This document shows positions 20,799 to 32,931 of a stretch of 64,000 nucleotides of DNA, one piece after another. How positions within the stretch are numbered: position 1 is the first letter of the stretch; each line of letters begins with the position of its first letter. This DNA comes from Phocoena phocoena. Lineage: Eukaryota > Chordata > Mammalia > Artiodactyla > Phocoenidae. The notes below the pieces were generated by a model. The model was not told where the DNA came from, searched no databases, and saw only the letters and a list, made by a program, of their open reading frames with translations. The DNA lies in contig NC_089234.1 in assembly GCF_963924675.1 (NCBI RefSeq), forward strand, positions 28,573,668-28,637,667, given 5' to 3'. The position numbers and the translations under genes were made by a program.

Positions 20799-20918
20799 GG
20801 GACTTCCCTGGCGGTCCAGTGGTTAGGACTCTGCGCTTCCACTGCAGGGGGCACAGGTTTGACCCCTAGTCGGGGAACTAAGATCCTGCATGCCGCATGG
20901 CATGGCCAAAAAAGAAAA
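20799..20918 (+). mobile_element. Short CHR-related SINE
   Basis: Forward: 'gacttccctggcggtccagt', 'tttgacccctagtcggggaa', 'catggcatggccaaaaaa'. No clear duplication. Confidence 0.88.
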
Positions 20919-22319
20919 TCCTCGAAATGGTCTTTAACCCCAAATATTTAGAGGAGCAAGAGAGAACAGGAACCCAGGGGCCCTCTTAGAGGCCTCCTAC
21001 CAGTGGGGTAGGAAGTTCCACTAGATCGTGAGACTTTCCAGGGGAGATAGGATCTTATTTATCTTATATCCCCAGTTGCCAAGCACACACACAGATGCTG
21101 AGTGAACAGACCCAAAGGAGAGAAGAGAAACTTGGGAGCAAATGTGCACATTGAAGCAAGCTCAGGACTGCTCTTTCTTCCTAAGGGCCTGCCCACCAGT
21201 GACAACATAGCATCCTGTCAGATGTCTTAGATTCTGGGACTCCCAGGGAGGCCTAGAAACAAAGCAGAACTGGAGATGTGTGTGCAGGGGATATACAGCC
21301 TGCGCATTTGTCTACAGGTACACCAGAAACATAAACTAGGGGAACAATTTTAGTTTGCTGCAGAGACACTGACCCAAGAGTCCAATGTACTCCTTGCATG
21401 GGTTTCTTTTGGCTGCAAGGTCTCTGCCAAATTGGAGAACCAGAGCTATTATACCTGCGTAGGGAAGCTGTGTGTCATGCAGGGTTTGTCCCTGTCAGGC
21501 TCCCCACCTGGGTGTGGCGGGAGGTGTAGGAACCTACTTTGGCATCTGACACAGGATGTTTCATTGAAGGACAGCACCGCTCCTCAGGGAGCTTCTGCTG
21601 CTAAAGAGGAGCCTAAGGAGGTAGATAATGAAGTGTGGGTCTCCTCTGTACGGCACATCCCACTAAGCGCTGGCCAGGAATCCAAAAGAAATGGAAAACC
21701 TGGTCCCTGCCACGTGGTTCAAAGAATGTTTAGAAAGTTATGTTTAGGCAAAGGCAAAGTCACAGAACACAAGCTGAGTCCCCCGTACGAGCTGAGTGAT
21801 CTGTGGGGTGGGGAAGTTAGAGGAAGTTTCCTTAAAGGAAGGAGTTGATATGGACGTTGAAGAAGGATTGAGTCTGAAGAAAAAAGAGACAAGAGACAAG
21901 GGTGTTCCACCCAGCAGAGATGGCTCAAGGAATAAGCAGAGGTATGGAGAAGAGGTGGCTGATCCTGAGCGCAGAGAAGGGAGGTTTCTTCAAATACCAC
22001 ATGGGAAGGTGCTGAGGTCATATCCCATAAAAGACACTTGTGCTTCAAGAGGGACAATGCGATGAAAATGATTTTTGAGGAAGAGACTCTGTGTAGGTCT
22101 GAATTAGGGACCCACCAAATGCAAGGAGGATGGCAGGGGGATTTCTAAATTCACCTGGATGGGAGATATTTGCCTGGGCTGAGACAGATGGCAGTGTGCC
22201 CATCTGTTCACCCTACCTCCTAGCAGATCAATAAAATGTGAAAATAATAATTTATATTTTATATGGCTCTGTGGTCTCATCTGTGCAAGATCACATTTGC
22301 ACATACAGAATTCTTCCAA
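20919..22319. other. Unassigned sequence
   Basis: About 1.4 kb without named repeats. The longest open frames (138 codons at 21432-21848, +) have no recognisable domain and no supporting splice context. Could be unique sequence or very old repeats. Confidence 0.4.
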
Positions 22320-22650
22320 ACAACACTGAGAATTATTTATAATGATTTATCGAGTGTCTACTATGTGCTGCTCATTGCATTAACAGCTCAGGTGAACCTC
22401 ACAACCACTGTCTGAGGGAAATACACGAGAAGCCGTGTACTTTCTAACTTGGTATCATGTGTTGTGGATTTGCCCAAACGTAAGTCTCGTAAGAACCCTG
22501 TGTGTTAGGTGTGGCAGGAATTATGATCTCCGTTTTGCAGATAAGAAAACGGATGCTGAGAAAGGTTAAGGCACTTGCTCATAGCCACACAGCCAAGGAG
22601 TGTCGGCCAGCTCTTTGGATCCTGACACCTTACTTTTACTCTGATTCCAC
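22320..22650 (-). mobile_element. MIR SINE, reverse orientation
   Basis: 'cgagtgtctactatgtgctg', 'ttttgcagataagaaaacgg', 'aaggttaaggcacttgctc', 'cacacagccaaggag'. The length suggests a MIR with extra inserted sequence or two MIRs in a row. Confidence 0.7.
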
Positions 22651-23773
22651 AGACACGGTGTTAAATTTAAAAGAGACCTCCAGTGTAAAACACCACTTTG
22701 GCCTGGATCTGCTGCCCACTTCAGCTAAACACACCAATTCCTGACATTGATTTATTAGTAATTCAGCTTGCTCAGGGTCACTCAGTTGAGTCTGGACTGC
22801 CTGGACAAGGTGCCCAAGGAGCAGAAGTAGAGGGGACCAGCCCTCCCGTCACCTCCCCATCTTTTAGAAGACATTAAACACTCTCTGCTTCCCCCACCCC
22901 CTGACTCAGAGAGGGCCTGGGTTGCCAGAAGGTGGACAACACATTCGATCTGCATTACATCAGCTTGCACAGCAAGATAAAGGCGGACAGAGTGAGCGCA
23001 GGGTCTCAAGGTCACCATTATTTCTTCATGCCAGGGTCGAGTCTTAGGAAAGCAAATAAAATGCTGTTGCTTGCTTGGAATTAGAGGAGGCAAGGAGGAG
23101 ATCCCTGGGAGGCACTTTCCTAGGCCTCGGCCACCAGATACTCCTGCCAGCCCCTCAAAATCCACTCCCACTCCCCAGCCACATGCCTAGCCCACACAAG
23201 CAACAAGTTCTGCCACTTAAGGTGTTCTCCCCTTGTCCCCTCAAATTCTCTCTCTGCCAGGACCATGAGCTGCTTGTTTCTAACCTATACAATTACATGG
23301 GTAATTGTGAACCAAGATGGTTCTTGCTGGTCTCACCTTTGCAACACGTGAACTTAAGGTACATTTTGCATCTGGCTAAATCCTCAGATCTCTGCTTTAT
23401 CTTCTACCTGGCTCACCTGATTCTCAGACCACTTTCCATAAATCACAGCAACAACTACAACCAAGCACCAGCAGTGGAGGTGGGGGGAGCACAGGGCCCA
23501 CACATGGCTCCAGAGAGGGATGGGGGAGACCCCATGTGCAGGAGCTGGAAGACAGTCAACGCCTAGGACGGGAAGCAAACGGGCCACTTTTTAGCTTCAG
23601 GCCAAGGTCAGGTGCTATACCTGTTCTTATCAAGTTAATGGCTTGACATGTTTGCCATCTGAGAACAAGACATTAAAAGAGGCTCGGAAGCAAGGAGTCA
23701 GATTCAGGGTTTAGCTCACTTGCCTGTCTCACAGGTGCTCCAAGATGATGGCTGTGTCCCTCCTGGGGGCAAT
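22651..23773. other. Unassigned sequence
   Basis: No gene recognised. A 163-codon open frame at 23075-23566 (+) shows no family signature; its composition looks like non-coding DNA. Confidence 0.4.
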
Positions 23774-23924
23774 GCACAATTCTTCTTTTTTTCTTTTTTT
23801 GCTGTACTGCACGGGCATGCGGGATCTTAGTTCCCTGACCAGGGATCGAACCTGTGCCTCCTGCAGTAGAAGCGCAGAGTCTTAACCACTGGACCACCAG
23901 GGAAGTCCCCAAGGCACAATTCTT
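23774..23924 (-). mobile_element. Short CHR-related SINE with 11-bp TSD
   Basis: Body 23785-23913, reverse: 'ccctgaccagggatcgaacc', 'ggaccaccagggaagtcccc'. The duplication gcacaattctt is exact at 23774-23784 and 23914-23924. Confidence 0.92.
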
Positions 23925-23959
23925 AATATGAAATTCTTCACGCAGCATTTTCTTACTTT

Positions 23960-24185
23960 AGAGCTTTCGTTCCACAAGATGTATTGAGCACTTACTATGT
24001 GCCGGCATTGACAATGAGCAATTTATAATTTTGCACTTATTATGTAGGACCTGTTCATTCTCACCACAGCCCTGTGGGTTAGCTATAAAAATGCCCCATT
24101 TCACAGATGAGGAGACTGAGGCTCAGAAAGGTAAGAAGCATGCCTGAATTCACACAGCAAGTACATGACAGAATCAGGATTCCAA
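23960..24185 (-). mobile_element. MIR SINE, reverse orientation
   Basis: 'attgagcacttactatgtgc', 'cacagatgaggagactgagg', 'ctcagaaaggtaagaag', 'cacacagcaagtacatgaca'. Good reverse MIR. Confidence 0.85.
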
Positions 24186-24529
24186 TGGCTGTGTGGCTCA
24201 CCACGGCCCCTTGGGGCACCTGAGAAGTGAGAGGCAGTCCTACCTACAAAGCCACAACCCAGGGGAGAGATGGGCTTGCAAACAGATCGTGAAACATAAG
24301 GTTTTCCTGGCTCTGACAGAAGCAGGAAGAAAGTGTTCTCTTTTTCTCTCTGCCTCTTCCTGCAGTGGTGCTCAAGGGTGGGACCCAGACCTTTGGAAAT
24401 GTCAAGTTGAACACTGTCTTTCTGTGGCTGCCCACTTCTTTGCTAGTTGTCAGAGGGTCCAGAGGCCTATGAGGAATGGCCACCCTGGAGGGTCCTTCTG
24501 TTCGCATTTGACAGCCAGGACTGTCACCC
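24186..24529. other. Unassigned sequence
   Basis: Nothing recognised. Confidence 0.35.
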
Positions 24530-24800
24530 ACTGTCTTGTTCACTCTCTCACTTCTTCCTGGTCTCTGCTCTGGTCTCACCTCCCCAGGGACATCTTCCTC
24601 GAATTCCTTACCTAAATAGCCTACCCCACTCCTTTGTGCCTTGCACCTGCTTTACTTCTCTTACCGCATTCATCACCATCTGAAGTTTCATTATACACTT
24701 ATCTGCATATTGTCCGTCCCCCCAAATGAAGACAGGCCTTTTCCTGTCTCAGTTGCTGCTCTACCCCCAGTACCTAGAACAGGATCTGGAACACAATCAA
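24530..24800 (+). mobile_element. L2 LINE, forward orientation
   Basis: 'ccttgcacctgctttacttc', 'tcattatacacttatctgca', 'gaagacaggccttttcctgt' and 'cagtacctagaacaggatct' follow forward L2 3' order. Confidence 0.75.
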
Positions 24801-24985
24801 TAATAAGTAATTTATTGAGCAAGTAAATCAATTTAAACCTTACAACAATCCTGCAAGGAAGGTATCATTAACATCACGAACCTCATCATCATTTTAAAAA
24901 TAAGGGAACAGGCATAGAGAAGTCATACGGCAAGTCAGGTCACGCAGGGCACCCCGTCAGTCTGGATGTGTGCCCGGGCCCCTCT
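24801..24985 (-). mobile_element. MIR SINE, reverse orientation
   Basis: 'ccttacaacaatcctgcaag', 'catcattttaaaaataaggg', 'gcatagagaagtcatacgg' resemble reverse MIR, adjoining an L2 end. Confidence 0.65.
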
Positions 24986-25609
24986 CATTCCCACACCGCC
25001 CTCTTAGCCCAACATTGTCTTCCTCTCCTCCTTTGACTCAGTCCACAGTTCTGTAGTCCAGGGACTGTTGGCTGATTGTGGAAAGGAAAGAAACCCAGCA
25101 ACACCCGGGAGAGCCATTTACAGCCCCTGGGCAGGGCAGAGTGGCATCCTCCGAGAAGCACAGCACAGCATCGGTGTCACCATCTCCCTTCCGGTTGCCA
25201 CCGAGCATCCAGCCGCCGTGCAGTGGGCCGAACCCAGATCATCCTCCAGACAGCAAGAGCCGCTCAACCTCACTGGTGATGCAAGAAACACCTGCCTCTC
25301 TCCCTCCTGGCCTTTCACTGGGAGCCCTGCAGCCAGGCACCACCCACAACAGGCCCCATGTTGAGTGAAAGAGTCCACGTCACCAACCTGTGGATGTCTA
25401 CCCTGCCGTGGGCAGCAGGCTGCTCCCAGCACTGTGAGGGCGGAAACCTGGGTGAAGACCCATCTTTGGGTTCCTGGCAGAGACAACCCATAGGGAGGGG
25501 ATGTGAGGGCAGGACTGCAAGCGTGTGTGTGAGGGGCCAGCAATGCCCCAGAGCTAAGTCACTCACACACAAAAAGAACACACACAGGGTCTCAGAGTGA
25601 AAAGAAATG
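24986..25609. other. Unassigned GC-richer sequence
   Basis: Locally GC-rich, with several overlapping open frames in all reading frames. That pattern comes from low stop density, not coding. No domain, CpG island of note or splice pattern seen. Confidence 0.4.
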
Positions 25610-25790
25610 TTACAAGTAGCTGGGAGATCTGGGTGTTTGTCACAGTCCATCTCTTACAAGCTGTGTGGTGTGACATAGGGAAATTACCTCCTTTGTCAAA
25701 TAGGGATAATAAAATAATACCTGCTCAGAGTGCTTCCTACAGAGTAAGAATAAAATTCAGTAATAAATATGTGAAAGCATCTTAGAAACT
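25610..25790 (+). mobile_element. MIR-like SINE fragment, forward
   Basis: 'ttacaagctgtgtggtgtga', 'caaatagggataataaaata' and 'gagtaagaataaaattcag' suggest the 3' half of a forward MIR. Confidence 0.55.
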
Positions 25791-26689
25791 CTAAAGTATC
25801 CATAAACACAGAGATGTGTTGCATACATTGTTTTCTGATTAAAAAAGGAAAATGACTCATTATGGAAAATATAATGAATATAATCAATATACATAAAGTA
25901 TAAAGAAGAAAATAAAAATCACCTATAATTCTACTACTTACAATCACTGTTACCATTTTGTATATCTCTTTCAGTCTTTTATCCAAAGCACACATATGCA
26001 AATATATTTTTTATATGCATATGCCCACTCACCACAAGACTGGATTACATGGACTTTACCACCAGGGCTTTTAGAACTTTTATCATTAACTTCGTTAGAG
26101 TAGGAATCTCAGTCTATAACGGAACTTTACCATTGCTCTGGCTAAGTAAGAAGTTTTAGAAACTTACTGTTAATAATCCCTCAGTCCTTTAGTTTACTAA
26201 ATATGCAGTTACCTACAACATGTACATTGGGAGAACCATTACACTGGGAATCAGGAGATCTGAGCTCTTTCCCTGAGTCTGCCAATAAAGAGCAGTGTAT
26301 GGGAGGTGCTGATGGGAGGTACTGATCCATCTCCACCCGGTAGGTAAAGTCAGGGAGACAGTACACCTGCATTAATTCCGGTCCCATTTAACAAGTCCTA
26401 ACAACCAAGGCAAAGGCCACCTTGAGAGAGTCTGCTGGTTTCTAAGATGCTAACATACCATTCCCTTTGCCTCCACCACTTCCTCATGATTCATTCCCAT
26501 CTAAACCAGAGCTAAACCATGCCCCAGAGTGGTTGACTGTTTCTGCAAGGGATGAGGAATACTGTACACCTCCCAGTTCCACTGTCCACCTTGAGGGGTC
26601 AGAGCCACATCCTCTCTGAGGCCAGTTGGGTCTTGTTTTCTCCAAGTGAGCTCTTGAAACAACTGCAGCTGCGCTTGTTAACCATGCAC
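25791..26689. other. Mostly unassigned; LINE-like fragment near 25830-26010
   Basis: AT-rich stretch with 'ataaaaatcacctataattc' and 'cttacaatcactgttaccat', phrases common in old LINE-derived repeats. The rest is unnamed. Confidence 0.35.
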
Positions 26690-26815
26690 ATTCCCAGGGC
26701 CCCAGTCAGAGTCTTTGGGGGTGGGGCTCAGGAATCTGCATGTTTAACAGTGTCCACTGCCCCTCTCCCCATGCCCCAAGTGATTCTGATGTCCTCACAA
26801 AGTCTGAGAACTCAT
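26690..26815 (-). mobile_element. MER5-like hAT DNA transposon fragment
   Basis: 'gggcttcag'-type phrase ('ggggctcaggaatctgcatg'), 'aagtgattctgatgtcctca' and 'agtctgagaactc' resemble MER5-type non-autonomous elements. Confidence 0.55.
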
Positions 26816-27569
26816 CCAGTCCAACATCCCATTTTATAGATGGGAAAACTGAGGCTTATGGTTACAAAGCCACGAGTGGCTCAGTCAGGGCCATAGGACC
26901 AGAACGCAAATTTATTTCTCAATCTCTCTCTCCTTCTTTTTTCCCTCCCTCACTCCCTCCATTCCTTCTTTCCTCTCTTTATTTCAAGAACATAGACTTT
27001 TTCTCTCTCACCATATACAGGTCAGCAGAGAGGCTCCAGTTCACTGGGCAGCTCTGCTCCACAGGGCTATAGAATTCAGAGTTCTTGTGTGCTTAAATAA
27101 TGTTCTAGGGGATTTTTTCTTTTAAAGTCCTAATTCTTTTAAAAGTCCGTAATAACGAAAGATGGTTTGACACATAGCAATGAGTAGCCATAATTCTTCA
27201 TCTGCCAAGGAGGCTAAGACTTAGAGTGGGAGTGAATGAAAAGTAGTCTTAACCATTTGTTCACACATGCATACCTTCCTTTATTCATCAAACAGTCACT
27301 GACCATCCAATAGGTGACTGGTGCTGGGACTACAACAGCACCTAAGACAGGGCCCCTGCCTTTGTTCTAAGTCAGTTCACATCACAGTGTCACTCAGACT
27401 AGAAAATGAAACCGGATGACTTATGAGCAAGCGTTGGGGCAAAAGGGGCCAGTGGTAGCCCCAAAGGAGAAAGAACACGGTCCCAGCCCAGCTTTGTTCT
27501 CTCCTGTGACCATCCCCTTTAGCTTCCCTCTTCTTGGAGGGCAGAATCTGTGGCGCAAGAGTCACATAC
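26816..27569. other. Unassigned; MIR scrap at the start and CT-rich run near 26920-26980
   Basis: 'cattttatagatgggaaaac' (26830) looks like a MIR scrap. A CT-rich low-complexity run follows. No gene seen. Confidence 0.45.
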
Positions 27570-28085
<516 letters not shown>

Positions 28086-28587
28086 TGGGTGGAAAGAAAA
28101 GAGAAGAACTAGACTGTATAAATGTTTCTCTTAATTGAGTAGAAGTGTGTGTCCCTTCCCCCAAACAAATATTTGAAGCACATTTTGTGTCCGAATTCAG
28201 AGGGTGACGTCTTTACTTTTCAAATTTAGTGGGTTTTCTTCCTGAAAGATGTGAGGCAGTTTGTTGTGCAATTACTCCACTGGTTAATAAACTGCCGGCT
28301 AGTGTGTATAAAATATTTGTACTAGTTTGAAAATAGTCTCTAAACTCCTATGAAAAAAGGACTTAAAATAAATAAATGAAAGGTTATCTGTTGCATTATA
28401 GTTACGCTCAGGAAAAGTTGATTACTCATAATTGCATCATAAATTAAGTAGCTGGGTTTGAGGATCAGGAACTTAACTTTGAAGCCAACTACTTAAAAAT
28501 ACATTGTTAAACTAGTTACATGCTAGTTCTCAGTTGTTTAGACCTTTCATGCAGCAGGGCTCAGAAAAGTGTTAAAAACTAGAATAC
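28086..28587. other. Unassigned sequence
   Basis: An A-rich patch just after the pseudogene (28090-28110) may be a decayed poly(A) tail. The rest is not recognised. Confidence 0.4.
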
Positions 28588-28810
28588 TTTTTTTTTTTTT
28601 TTTTTTTGCGGTACGCGGGCCTCTCACTGCTGTGGCCTCTCCCGCTGCGGAGCCCGGGCTCCGGACGCGCAGGCTCAGCGGCCATGGCTCACGGGCCTAG
28701 CCGCTCCGCAGCATGTGGGATCCTCCCGGACCGGGGCACGAACCCGTGTCCCCTGCAGCGGCAGGCGGACTCTCAACCACTGCGCCACCAGGGAAGCCCT
28801 GGAGTACATT
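28581..28810 (-). mobile_element. CHR-type SINE (cetacean short-body form)
   Basis: Reverse copy: T-run to about 28607, 'gcggtacgcgggcctctcac', 'cggacgcgcaggctcagcgg', head 'ccaccagggaagccc'. Imperfect flanking duplication (gaatactttt / gagtacattt). It keeps many CpG sites, suggesting youth. Confidence 0.92.
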
Positions 28811-30084
28811 TTAGGTTTTGTTACTTCCTGGATATTTTTAATTGGATGTGGTAAACATCCAGTAGGGAACTGATCCCATCCCATCGCCCTGCCTTCAGTA
28901 TTCTATGATAATACCCGTAGCAAGCTTATTTAAAATGAAAACCTTGACTACCTACTTAGTATTCTCTCCTTGCTATTAGACTTGAGGACAAGAACCTATT
29001 TATAATTTTAGTAGATGCTGTGAATAGGTAAAAACCCAATGTTAGTGGCCTTGAGTTTCATCTAGTGAAGTGTGATGGTAATAGGGCTGCTTTGGAATCC
29101 AGCAAACCCTGGCTTTGAATCTTGGATTCCTAACCTAACTCAATAAATGGTGGTTATTAATTGCCCCCCCCCCCAAAAAAGAGTCACATCCAGTGTTTCT
29201 AGTCCCAGACTGACCGCATCCTGGGTTCAAGAACAGAATCCAGGACGGGGAAGGAAGGAGGCTCTTTCTCCTCCCACAGCCTCAGTGCCCAGTGTGCTGG
29301 GGACACCGAAGTCATAGCAAGGCCTCCCCTGACAGACCAGGAGGCTTAGCAGTCCATGCAGAGCCAATAAACATCATCTCCTTGGACTTTAATAAGGTTT
29401 TGAATGGGTTCCCACTTAAGTAGTCCTTGAGAAACTTGGAAAATATGGCTCGGTGTGAAAGTTTTATTAAGCAGGATGTTGGGAAAATTAGTGGTGTCAT
29501 TCAGCATCCCCCAAATTCATTTTTGGCATCAATTTGCTTTGCCCTAGGTGGTCTCCAAGCCATCCTTTTCTTCCTCCCCCTCGGTCTCTCTCCTAATCCC
29601 AGTGACCGTTCAAAGGGACCTGTGCAGCTTTGAACAGGGTTGTAAACTGGGACTTGCATAAAACCAGGGGTCAAGGGAGCTATAACAGAATGATTTAAGC
29701 AAACAAAGGCCACTTTATGTTCCAACCTAAATGTTGAAAAACATAAAACCATTCTTAAATACATGCTGGCTGAGTATATGGAGAAAAAAACTTCCTTTTG
29801 AAAATAAACTTTGTCTTCTATAAGCGGTTCATTACACACCATCATAAAAGTGCGGTCCCGGCAGAGGGAAAAGCATTGCAAAGGCAGAGAAAGAAGAGAT
29901 TGCCCAGTGGGCTCAGAGTGGGGAAGAGCCAGGGTGGCTGCAGCACAAAGGCAGGAGGTGGCTGGGGGAACTGCTCAGGGTTCCTGTCTCCCTCCTCAGA
30001 GGTCACCCCTTAAACTCTCAGCTGCCTGCCTGCGAGAGGCAGAAGACCACAGAAGGGAGAAAATAACAGCTTCCGAGATTCACA
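28811..30084. other. Unassigned sequence
   Basis: No gene or named repeat. Includes a C-run (29165-29174) and short open frames without family features. Confidence 0.4.
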
Positions 30085-30245
30085 GCCACCGTTGCTCTGT
30101 GTCTCCTAAATGCAAAGCACTGTGCTCAGAGATTTCTGTACATTTTCTCACTGATTTCTCCAATAATTTTGCAAGGAAGGCGCTATTCCCTACTTCACAC
30201 ATAACCTAGCCATGGTCATCCAGCTAAAGGAGGATTTAAACTCAG
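30085..30245 (-). mobile_element. MIR SINE fragment, reverse orientation
   Basis: 'tgcaaagcactgtgctcaga', 'cattttctcactgatttctc', 'gcaaggaaggcgctattccc' and 'aggatttaaactcagg' follow reverse MIR order. Confidence 0.7.
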
Positions 30246-30761
30246 GCCCCCCACACACTCTAAAGCCTATTAAGTTTTTAAAAACCACATCACAGAGAAG
30301 ATGAATATAAGTATTTGCCTGTGATGACATGAGCCCTTCTTATGGTTTCCCCACATTTACTAATATATATTTTTTGAAAAAGCACTTATTAAAAAAATAC
30401 AAGTCATACATATTTAACACAGTCTTATAAAAGCCAAACAATTCAGAATGAATAGAAAAGCAAGACTTCTCCTGACATTCCCTATAATTAAAGGTCTAGC
30501 TATAACAAAAGCATACTGGGGGAAAAATTTTTTTGAAGAGAAAAGAAACAAAATCTACAGTCCCTCCACTTTAATGAAACAAATGGGCGTGATTAGAATA
30601 TTACTTTTCAGTCTGATTTTTTTCTATACTGGGGGTAACTGTTGTGTGATACACACTCATATTTTGTATCCTGCTTTCCTCAAATTAATGTCATGGGCAT
30701 TTTCTGTGTCATCTACCTGGTCCTCTTATCCTTTGGAGTTCATGCCTGGGTAACATTTAAT

Positions 30762-31004
30762 TGAGAGCCATCGTTGTTTGTTTTGTTTTGTTTTGTTTTG
30801 TTTTTCGGTACGCAGTCTCTCACTGTTGTGGCCTCTCCCGTTGCAGAGCACAGGCTCCGGACGCGCAGGCTCAGCGGCCATGGCTCACGGGCCCAGCCAC
30901 TCCGTGGCATGTGGGATCTTCCCAGACCGGGGCACGAACCTGTATCCCCTGCATCGTCAGGCGGACTCTCAACCACTGCGCCACCAGGGAAGCCTGAGAG
31001 CCAT
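30762..31004 (-). mobile_element. CHR-type SINE with 10-bp TSD and (TTTTG)n tail
   Basis: Body about 30772-30994, reverse, beginning with a TTTTG repeat (30776-30805), then 'cggacgcgcaggctcagcgg', and head 'ccaccagggaagcc'. The duplication tgagagccat is at 30762-30771 and 30995-31004. Confidence 0.92.
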
Positions 31005-31010
31005 ACAATT

Positions 31011-31150
31011 GTTTGCTAATACAATTGTATTACATACAATTTTACAACTTTACACCAATAAAATGGACAACCTAGAAGAAATTATAAATTCCTAGAAACA
31101 TACAATTGTATTGTATTATGTATGTATGTTTGCCATACATAGTTTGCTAA
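31011..31150 (+). mobile_element. 122-base insertion with 9-bp flanking duplication and an L1 ORF2 scrap
   Basis: gtttgctaa occurs at 31011-31019 and 31142-31150, bracketing 31020-31141. Inside, about 31060-31100 matches forward L1 ORF2 coding (MDNLEEI... then 'aaattcctagaaacatac'). It is flanked by copies of tacaattgtatt (31020-31031, 31101-31112). No poly(A) is present. Confidence 0.65.
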
Positions 31151-31400
31151 ACCATCCCCCTATTGCTGAACATTTAGATTGTTTCTAATGATTTGCTATT
31201 ATCAAGTGTTCTGTGTTGAAGATCTCCAGGCATTTTTCTCCCCTTTCTCTAGTTTGGATTATTTCCCTAGCATTCCCAGAAGTAGAATTACTGGGTCAAA
31301 GCATGTGAACATTCTTAAGGCTCTTGATCCATAGCGCCTAATTGTTTTCCAGAAGGATTGAACCCGTTTTTGCTATTTGGAAGCTGGCTACTTTCTCTGT

Positions 31401-31534
31401 GTGGGAAGTTCTGGGGAAAGACTTTGTTTAAGACTTCTTATTCTGCTTAACTGAAATCATTACACTTTAATTTTGCTGTTTCATATGGCCTTTCAAAGTC
31501 CATTGACAATGTCTGACCAACTGATTAACGGGTG
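31401..31534. other. Unassigned sequence
   Basis: Short spacer, nothing recognised. Confidence 0.4.
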
Positions 31535-31915
31535 GAAGATTTATACCGGCCCCCCCGTCTCCAGGCTCTTCCTGCCTTCAATCTGTTTTGCACACTGCAG
31601 CCAGATTAATTCCTTTGGAAACATCACTTGCCTTGTGTCACTGTCCTGCTCAGTAACTTGTAGTAACTCTCTGTTTCCTCCAGGATCAAGTCCAAACTCC
31701 TCTACCGGGCCTTGAAGACCCTCCATAGGTCCCACCGGCCTTCCCGATTCAATCTGATCTCCTACCACCCTCAGCAGAAACCTTCAGCCACTCCCCTTCT
31801 AATCCCTAAATTATGCTCCATCTGCTTTCCCCTTTTGCTTATGTTTTCTCCCACCTGGAATGCTTCCCTGTCCTTTCTACCTAGTCCAAATCCTTCTCCT
31901 CTTTCAGGGTGATTC
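31535..31915 (+). mobile_element. L2 LINE, forward orientation
   Basis: 'ttcctccaggatcaagtcca', 'caccggccttcccgattcaa', 'cacctggaatgcttccctgt' and 'aatccttctcctctttcagg' are hallmark L2 phrases in order. Confidence 0.85.
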
Positions 31916-32889
31916 AGTCTCAGTGAGTCCGTTGAGAATTCTGCAAGAAGAGCCATGGAAAGTGGGGAAAACCTAGAATCAGGAATGCAGAAAGAGAGGG
32001 AATCAAAGGAGGGAAAACAGTGGTGATGCCATGCATGCCATCAGGGGCCGGGAAGACCCAGGCACCCCTTCATTAAAGACGTGATTGGGTTGGCAACAGA
32101 GATCAGAACGAAGGCAAAATTCTTTGCACTATTGATAACATTTAGGCTGTTTTTAATGGCCTAAAGAGAGGATCTGTGAGAGAGACTGATTGCGGGCTAG
32201 GACTAATAAAATAATGATGACAATAATAATTATAGTATAGTTAGGTTTAGCTTCACTTTGAAAAATAATGCTTTAAATATGAGAAAAATTAATTTATATT
32301 TTATGAAAAGAAATCCTTAGGAAGTCCAGTGCTGGAATGGCAGCTCCCTGCTCATCAAGGACTCTTTGGCTCTCTGCAATGCCATCCCCAGGGCGTGGCC
32401 CTCCTCCTCATGCTCCAATACGGCAGTTGGGGCACCAGTCATCACATCTAGAGTCCAGACCAATAACAGGCATAAGGATGACAAAGAGTGTCTCTGTTTA
32501 GGGAGAGTTCCTAGAAATCACAGGCAATGCTTCTGCTCAGAACCCATTGGCCTAGTCACATGGCTGTACCTAGGTAAGGGAGACTATATGCCCAGATAAA
32601 AATCAGGGTTATATTATTAAAACAAAGAGAAGAACAGATGTGGGGGCACACAGCTAGCAGCCTGTGCTACCACCTATTGAGGCACTGTGGTAATCAATTT
32701 ATATCAATTATCTCTTCTAATTTTTATACCAATTCTATAAGCAATTACATAATGGAAAGGAGAGTAAGACCTGGACTGTCTCTGAGTCCAGAGCCTGGAC
32801 TCTTTTTGAAAAAAAGTATTTAGGCTTTGTGGAAACATATTTCATGATATAAAAATCACAAAATAATTGATAAATTTTTTTTCTTGACG

Positions 32890-32891
<2 letters not shown>
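31916..32891. other. Unassigned sequence
   Basis: AT-rich in 32150-32320. No gene or named repeat; a TAAT-rich patch near 32190-32240. Confidence 0.4.

Positions 32892-32929
<38 letters not shown>
32892..32929. repeat. (AC)19 microsatellite
   Basis: Nineteen uninterrupted AC units. Likely length-variable between individuals. Confidence 0.97.

Positions 32930-32931
<2 letters not shown>

Larger units (their letters stand above)
30590..31400 (-). mobile_element. Old LINE-like element interrupted twice
   Basis: Pieces 30590-30771, 31005-31019 and 31142-31400 read as one diverged element ('atgtcatgggcattttctgt'; 'ccatccccctattgctgaac', 'atttagattgtttctaatga', 'ctgggtcaaagcatgtgaac'). A CHR SINE and a 122-base insertion lie between. 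Family not certain (L1-related). Confidence 0.5.

Noticed and set aside
21432..21848. 138-codon + strand frame as a gene
   Set aside because: No domain, no splice context and no similarity I can see. A chance frame is likely.
24986..25609. GC-richer block with many overlapping frames as an exon or CpG island
   Set aside because: Frames are open in several registers at once, as expected from low stop density. CpG is not clearly enriched.
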